The notes beneath the pieces are model-generated. The model was not told the DNA's origin. It made no database searches and worked only from the letters and a program-made list of their open reading frames with translations. A program made the translations under genes and the position numbers. Shown piece after piece: positions 58,116 through 64,000 of a DNA stretch of 64,000 nucleotides. This stretch comes from Stictocephala bisonia (taxonomy: Eukaryota > Arthropoda > Insecta > Hemiptera > Membracidae), in the NCBI GenBank assembly GCA_035578905.1, contig JAQJVL010000082.1, forward strand, positions 729,618 to 793,617, written 5' to 3'. The first letter of the stretch is position 1, and every line of letters begins with the position of its first letter.

Positions 58116-60594
58116 AATAATATACAATGCTAGTAATTAAAATGTCATGTTTTAACACCGGTAATATCAGAAGACTTGGAAAATAATTTGGAACTGAAAT
58201 TGTACATATTTTAATGTTATTTATGTTTAAACGATCAAATTTAATGAAATTTGTTCGATGAATTTTGATCGACGAACTATAAAATAATTAAAACTACCAC
58301 TGTTTTGAAACAGTAATTTAGATTTCAGGACTAAAAATATTTGACAATATGTCAACTTACAAAATATATATGATTGATTTTGTTTCATTCCATATGAATA
58401 TAGTCGACAACCAGTACTCATATCGATGTGTGATTTGTACGACTTTGATCTAACGGTATTTTTAGTTGTATGATGACGATATATTACATTAGTACTCGTA
58501 GTTGTGATTTCCGCTTTACATATTTTGTTTTAACCGTCGAAATGTAATATTCCATATCCGGAGAAATCTATCCGGTTAAGGAAACCAAACTTGTTTCGGC
58601 GTCCCAGTAACATCGTCTCTATCAACTTTCTCCAGATGCAGATCGGAAACTTGACTTTGATTTACGTGTAATATGTAATGTTTTCATAAACTGTATTGTC
58701 GGCCTGATATAACTGAAAGATGAAAGAAAAGGGCTTGAACTAGTCTAGACATTTTTATTGACAATTATCAAGTGTTGTCTTCTTATTTTATTGCTTTTTA
58801 TTTTATTTTTATTTATAAAACATAAATCAGAACTTTCAGTGGCTTGCATGCACGTGAACTGATTCGTTGAGTGTAGTGCTGACCGCCAGCTCAGTGGGGA
58901 CTCCAACCTTCGACTTCTGTCAGAAGCCGACATCCTTAAAACTGACTAGGCAGGGACGAGATTGAGATGGTTATCGTTTGCTCTTGATGATATTATGATA
59001 AATTAATCTATTATTAATTAGCTAATATTAATTACTGTATTATCCAGTCTATTAATATAAACAACCAAAAAATAAAACGTTGAAAAAAAAATTATTATCA
59101 CCTTGAGTGCGTGAGTGGGTCATTACCACCGTACGTGTAGACCTACATGCACTTTTTGTAGTTATATTTTATGTTATTTATCTGATGACATTTTAAATTT
59201 ATTTGCCACATAAATTATACTCAATGAATGATATAATTATTATTTATTATAAAAATACTTTAAAAACTGCAACATATTTCTTGTCCCATATCCATTCAAT
59301 CTTCCAAGTAAAAAAAAATTAAACTTACATATTTTGTAGTTTTTACATAGTTATTTAGCTTTAACGTCTAATAATAATATATTTACGTCTGGTGAACAAC
59401 AACTTAAAGCGCAGATAACAAACTTGTGATGCTTTGCTAAACATATTAAGTTAGAGCATATTTTCTCTAAAACAAAGTGTGTGCAAATTAGAATTGACGT
59501 GTTAACCAGACAGCCATCGAAAACTTGTTTGTTTTCATCTGACTTTCCTAATAATAAAATGTACAACTATTGCTTTGATTAAAGATAATTTAAAAAAAAT
59601 CATTTGTCTATGGTCGTAGTAAGTCTTTCTTGTTTGTTAATTGTTAATAGGAGTTGTTAATAGGTTCCAATATTCTAATGTATAAACATTTTTTGTGAAG
59701 TGAGTAAGCATGGGATTTTTTTACTCTTCCACCATATACGAAAAGTACCATAAAATAAAAAATATGTTATTAAATAAAAGTGACTTTTCTCTAAAAATAA
59801 AAAAAAAAATACAAGTATATAAAGCAAAGACAAGTATTTATTCTAAAATGTATATAGGCCTGATATCACATTGTTCTATTCTTCTCCCAACACATTGTAC
59901 TGTACAAACAGCATCACTATTCTCCAGAAGTACGTATGGGTGTGATGGGGATTTTTGTTCATATTTCAAAGCGTTGACGTTTCCCAAAGCCAGATTTATG
60001 AGTCTTTATTTCCACTCTATGTCACGTATTCCCTTGTCTATTTGTTAATTAATTCTTGAACTGTACATTTTATAGCTCTTCTTCCATTCGAGTTTTGTAT
60101 GTAAATATGTCTCTGTACTCGGCGTTTGTAAGCCTCTAGTGACAAACTTATTAACTCCGTACATAATGACAAGTCTTAAGACGGCGACTCGGTGTGGCGA
60201 GACGAAGAGTTGTTCTCTTGAGACCCGAGCGGCCATGTTGAATAACAATAAGCAAGCCAGGTGCTGCGCTCCGCTGGCTTTAATGATGGAGCAGTGTTGC
60301 CAAGTCTACCTACATGTTATCAACTGATTGGGTTGTTTACCTCATGACGTCAGCGGCGGAGGGTAAACACCAAGAGTGGACTTCGGTGTTCCTTCTGGGA
60401 TGAAGTGTTTGTCTCCCCGGCCTTAAGTGTCATCTTGTGGCCTGTCTGTATTCTGTGTAAAAGTTGACAACTATTCGAATTATATTAACTAATTTGTTTG
60501 TAATATTTTGGAAAACATTTTGACCTTGGAAACTGGCGGTGTAGTTTTCTTAGAACCATGAATTTTGTTTATGTTAAATCCTTATATTCTCTTA
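58116..60594. other. No supported gene
   Basis: AT-rich. The 112-codon plus frame at 59,710-60,048 and the overlapping frames at 60,045-60,327 have no recognised domains. 60,160-60,430 is GC-richer and low-copy. Confidence 0.45.
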
Positions 60595-60790
60595 TATATG
60601 AGGCGCCGACACAACTCATATTTAAGGTAAATATGAATGATTACATGAGTGTAGGGTGAGTGTGGAGGACCCGAGTAGTTTTGTTACTAATTGAGTTCGA
60701 ATTATGCTCAGGAAGGGTTATTTATATAATCAGTGCAATTAGGGGTCTATAGTTTTACGTGGAATTCGAACCACGTAGTAGTGTTTTCAG
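60595..60790 (+). repeat. SINE-like dispersed repeat (GACGCCGA family), copy I, with intact T-arm-like palindrome
   Basis: TATATGAGGCGCCGACACAA, AATATGAATGATTACATGAG, TTGTTACTAATTGAGTTCGA, CTCAGGAAGGG, TTATATAATCAGTGCAATTA. Then TACGTGG/CCACGTA (60,766-60,787) pair perfectly around AATTCGAA. Read on the minus strand this gives GGTTCGAATTCC, one base longer than a canonical B box, so transcription of the source element may run opposite to the orientation used here. Confidence 0.65.
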
Positions 60791-62335
60791 GCATAAGTTT
60801 CTCATTAATAATGAAAGCATTCTTATTCTTCCTTGTCTGTGAGGCTCATTATCTCGACTACTGTAACTTGGCCGAGCAGTAAGTGACCCGAGTGTTATAT
60901 TTAGCTCATGTAGGGGTTCCAGCAGCAGAGGGGATCGTTCCACCTCTGAGCTGTCTTACTTCACGGGCGTAACTAACTCCTGCCTTCAAGTGTTCGAAAA
61001 TATTTTAGTCGTTCCCAACTCTAATTTATATTTTAAATGCTAATTAGATAATTGTCGATATTTTAATTGGGCATGATATTGCGTTAAATTATAGTTATAA
61101 ATAAATAAAATAGGCCTAGTACTAAAACTACACTAAAATCAAAGGGTTTCCGCGACACAAAATGTCAATCGTATACTTTGTAATTAGAATTACGATTTTC
61201 AAATGAGTTAACAAAATTAAAAGCTCATTTATAAAAGGAAAATTACTGCCCTCTAACTACTGTACGACTTGGCTTGCTTGTCACGCGAAGGAAGAAAAGT
61301 CGTGAAAGGATACATAGAGCACTAACAGCCAACAGTTCTAAGAGCTCTCGACTGTTGAGAATCTGTGGCATCATTTCCATTTCAACTTACCTCACCTGTT
61401 AATAATTTATAAGTTCACTTTGGTATTAGGCTGGAAGTTACCTGTACCAACTGTGTATTTCGTTTAGTACTCGTAGGGTGGGTGTTTTGATTGATCGATG
61501 AATTGTTTCTTTTGGTTTGTCTTTTTGTTAGCATTTTATGATTACAGATATTGAAATTTCAATAATAAATGTCTAAGACTTTGTAACTTAGGCATACACG
61601 TTTAGGTTTTATTGATCATCAGCTGTTTAAAGTGTAAATGGTATTTACTTCTTACAAAAACGTATATCTGTAATTTAATTCCTTAATTTTTGCTCTTAAG
61701 ATCATTATAGTCCTCAAATCTTCGTAGTACGGTATTCCTGATTGTCTTATTTCGTTCTAAGTTCTTTCATATCTTTCTGTATTTTTTTTATTCATTTGGA
61801 TTTTTTGTCTTTAGTTTGCTCACTTCTGTTGTGATTTGTTAAGTTAGAATACTCATTTTATTTATGATAATCTTCCTTTACTAACCATGAAACATCCCAG
61901 AACCTCGGGAAAATGTTTTTACTCAGGAAATGAAGACAACATTACAATATTTTATTCATAGTTCAGGTATAACAGTTATAGGGCTGTTATTTGGTGTTTA
62001 TTTTGTGTGTGGACTGTTCGTTATTGTTAAATTCATGGGAGAAATCCAACGCTTAAGTGTTTAGAAAACAAACACGTATGGGCAGATATTTTGAAGTCTT
62101 GTCGTCTTCAGGATTTACTCAGGACCTACATATTCAATATCTAAAAATGAGTCAAACAATCCAAAAAACCATGAAAACTAATTACTTTACCAACTTAAAA
62201 ACTAAGATTGACTCCATAAGAAAATCGTGTCTTCCTATAACGCAAATAAAATAAAACATGAAAGTAAATAACACATATAATGTAAACAATAAAATATCCA
62301 ATTTCAATATGGATCGACACATTTTGTAAAGAAAT
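60791..62335. other. No gene seen
   Basis: 60,830-60,970 is GC-richer; the minus frame at 60,755-60,943 overlaps the repeat and is unrecognised. The remainder is AT-rich; the 65-codon plus frame at 62,057-62,254 has no known domain. Confidence 0.5.
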
Positions 62336-62339
62336 TGTA

Positions 62340-62376
62340 CATTAAAAGTGTTGGAAATCTCCGAAAAATTTAACCA
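62340..62376 (-). repeat. Fragment of the CGAAACG family (distal part)
   Basis: On the minus strand AATTTTTCGGAGATTTCC then AACACTTTTAATG, matching AATTTTTGGAGATTTCCAAC at 43.87 kb and TTGGAGATTTTCAACAC at 14.36 kb. The CGAAACG core itself is missing. Confidence 0.4.
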
Positions 62377-62519
62377 TTATTGGACTTATTAGGGTTTATA
62401 TACACCCCCGCAAGTTTTCACATCCAATCAATATAAAAATTGTTTCTAAAGTTTTACATATGTGCTAAGTGATACAGCTAACAAAACAGATTACTATTTG
62501 TTGTGTATAAGCACTTAAT
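62377..62519. other. No gene seen
   Basis: AT-rich spacer leading up to the second ratchet site. Confidence 0.45.
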
Positions 62520-62548
62520 TTATTTCATGTTTTGCTTGCAGGTAAGCC
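62520..62548 (+). promoter_or_regulatory. Recursive splice (ratchet) site, possibly with a recursive-splice exon
   Basis: TTTCATGTTTTGCTTGCAG is joined directly to GTAAGC (junction 62,541/62,542), fitting the ratchet consensus with a slightly less pure pyrimidine tract than the 30.4 kb site. 31 bases further on, CCG is followed by GTAAGGAG (62,573), a second donor that could define a short recursive-splice exon competing with the ratchet donor. Same strand as the 30.4 kb site, 32 kb downstream. Confidence 0.42.
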
Positions 62549-62869
62549 GTGGCAGACTCATGCAGTAAGCCGGTAAGGAGCTAAGCTTGATGTTAGTTAA
62601 CCACAAAAGGATTAATTTTACATCACCATTGTCATCAGTTATAATGGAGTCGAGTGAATGGAGCCAACATGAATACACTATGAGTGCAAGCTTTGTTAGG
62701 CACGGGAGGTGAACCGGTCGGAAAAGTAAACTTTAAGCCTACTTTACCTGAAAACTCATTACGTTGTGAGTTTTAGGTAAGTTTACTGTTTATTAAAAAA
62801 AAAAGTTTGCGTCTATTTGAACTGAAGTCCACAGAAACAAATGGAATAGAGGTGATACTATTATTTAAT
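62549..62869. other. No gene; hairpin at 62,744-62,781
   Basis: TTTACCTGAAAACTCA and TGAGTTTTAGGTAA are inverted around TTACGTTG. The right arm contains TTTTAG joined to GTAAGTTT (62,776/62,777), a donor-quality string with a poor acceptor tract, so it is not called as a splice site. Confidence 0.45.
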
Positions 62870-63615
62870 GTTTTATGACTGAAATGTTGCAATATTTGCT
62901 GTAAAGTAACAGTTAGTATATGCTCTGACGTAATAGGTATTAAGTGTAACGTGAAATGCATTTGCTGTAATTTAATTTTTTATTTGCCGTAATGTGATAA
63001 GTTCTTCTTGTAATATAATTGTTCAGTCGCAACGTAACATATATTTTATGTACCAAAACAGGTAATTGCCGTAACAAAACGGGTATTTTCTGGAACTTAA
63101 TTTATTTGCTGTAACGAAACAGGTATTTGTTGGAACGAAATAGGTATTTGCTGGAACGAAACAGGTATTTGCTGAAACGTAATTTGTAATTTGCTGTAAC
63201 GAAACAGGTATTTGCTGGAACGTAATTTTTTATTTGCTGTACCGCAACAGGCATTAGCTGTAATTTCGGAGGCATTTTATTTAACCTTGAACGTAATTTG
63301 TTATTTTAAGTGACGTAACAGGTATTTGTCGTACCGTAATTAGTTATTTATTTAAACGTAACAGGTGTTTCCTTTAACGTAATTTGTTACTTGCTGTAAC
63401 GTAACGGATATTTGCACGTAAGTGATATTTGCTGTGACGAAATTTGCTATTTGCTGTAACGAAACCGGTATTTTCTGCAACGTAATTTGTTATTTGCTCT
63501 AACGAAGCCGATATTTTCTGTAAACCAATTTGTTATTTGCTGTAACATCAAATGTATTTGCTGAGAGGTAACAGTTATTTGAAGTAACGTAACAGGTATT
63601 GGCTGGGGTCCAACA
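62870..63615. repeat. Degenerate tandem array, ~22 bp unit, roughly 30 copies
   Basis: Units of the type TATTTGCTGTAACGAAACAG + G, often alternating with TATTTGCTGTAACGTAATTT + G. Copies are poorest before 63,050 and best at 63,090-63,480. No long frame results. Confidence 0.85.
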
Positions 63616-64000
63616 ATCAACAAGGTATTTTAATTCTACTAACCTACAAAGATTTCGACAAAAACACGACAGCGTGGAAAATTGGAGCGTGCCACATTTG
63701 TAATAAGTGTTGCTATTACTGTTGTCCTCACGCAGAAATGTACGCTATTCCAACTGTAAGAACCGTTACGGTCCTCCAGTCTAGACGGCGGGCATTTATA
63801 TTGTTTAATTACACCCCATACGTGTTGCGTTATGACTTATACAGTAATTAAAATAGTTTAATTTAGTCCTACTACTCTTTTTTAGGTTAGTTGTAAACAT
63901 TTACGAAATATTTATATCACTAGAACATACACTTGTCCAAGGAAATGTTATCAAGTCTTTCAAGTGAACAATTTCAAGTGACAAGCCTGTCATAAGTTAC
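63616..64000. other. No gene seen
   Basis: Low-copy sequence with a GC-richer patch at 63,730-63,800 and no frame of note. Confidence 0.5.

Noticed and set aside
59710..60048. 112-codon plus-strand frame
   Set aside because: Lysine/isoleucine-rich composition is what random AT-rich DNA gives; no domain.
62744..62781. TTTTAG|GTAAGTTT as a ratchet site
   Set aside because: It is part of a hairpin and lacks a pyrimidine tract.

Overview
The window is AT-rich eukaryotic DNA, most likely from an insect. The supporting evidence is: runs of the insect telomere repeat (CCTAA/TTAGG) at 22.3-22.65 kb and, degenerate, at 2.4-2.5 kb; frequent TAGGCCTA-type words; a decayed arthropod-style Jockey/CR1-superfamily non-LTR retrotransposon; tRNA-like SINEs; and many small TA-flanked inverted-repeat elements. 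A hemipteran is my best guess, but this is an inference from retroelement style, not a proven placement.

No host protein-coding gene can be supported. Reading frames are short, mostly under 110 codons, and the long ones at 42.8-43.3 kb and 50.9-52.2 kb are tandem-repeat artefacts. The only recognisable protein-coding material is the broken reverse transcriptase on the minus strand at 4.5-6.1 kb, with two frameshifts and three in-frame stops. The window therefore looks like part of a very long intron or a gene desert. In favour of a plus-strand intron are two excellent recursive-splice (ratchet) signals: a pyrimidine tract and AG fused directly to a GTAAG donor, at 30,452/30,453 and 62,541/62,542.

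Layout. 0-3 kb: a TA-flanked 450 bp inverted-repeat element and a 154 bp element filled with CCTAA-like repeats. 3.7-6.6 kb: nested hairpin, retrotransposon relic, and two copies of a ~215 bp dispersed repeat (third copy at 9.4 kb). 11-15 kb: a 35 bp minisatellite, structured inverted repeats, and a 575 bp fold-back element. 17-20 kb: SINE-like pieces and a LINE 3' tail. 22.1-22.9 kb: a fold-back element enclosing telomere-like and 22 bp tandem repeats. 23.6 and 31.3 kb: two copies of one palindromic element, each with a target-site duplication. 26-31 kb: SINEs, a TA-flanked MITE and a ratchet site. 38.0 kb: pogo-like MITE. 42.9-52.1 kb: four tandem arrays (129, 88, ~29 and 105 bp units). 56-61 kb: more SINE-like copies and a 26 bp array. 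62.5-63.6 kb: second ratchet site and a degenerate ~22 bp array.

Between these lie several GC-richer, apparently single-copy stretches (11.05, 24.1, 30.1, 32.2, 41.8-42.3, 49.8, 54.1 and 57.6 kb) that are the best candidates for conserved regulatory DNA. None can be confirmed without comparison to related genomes.
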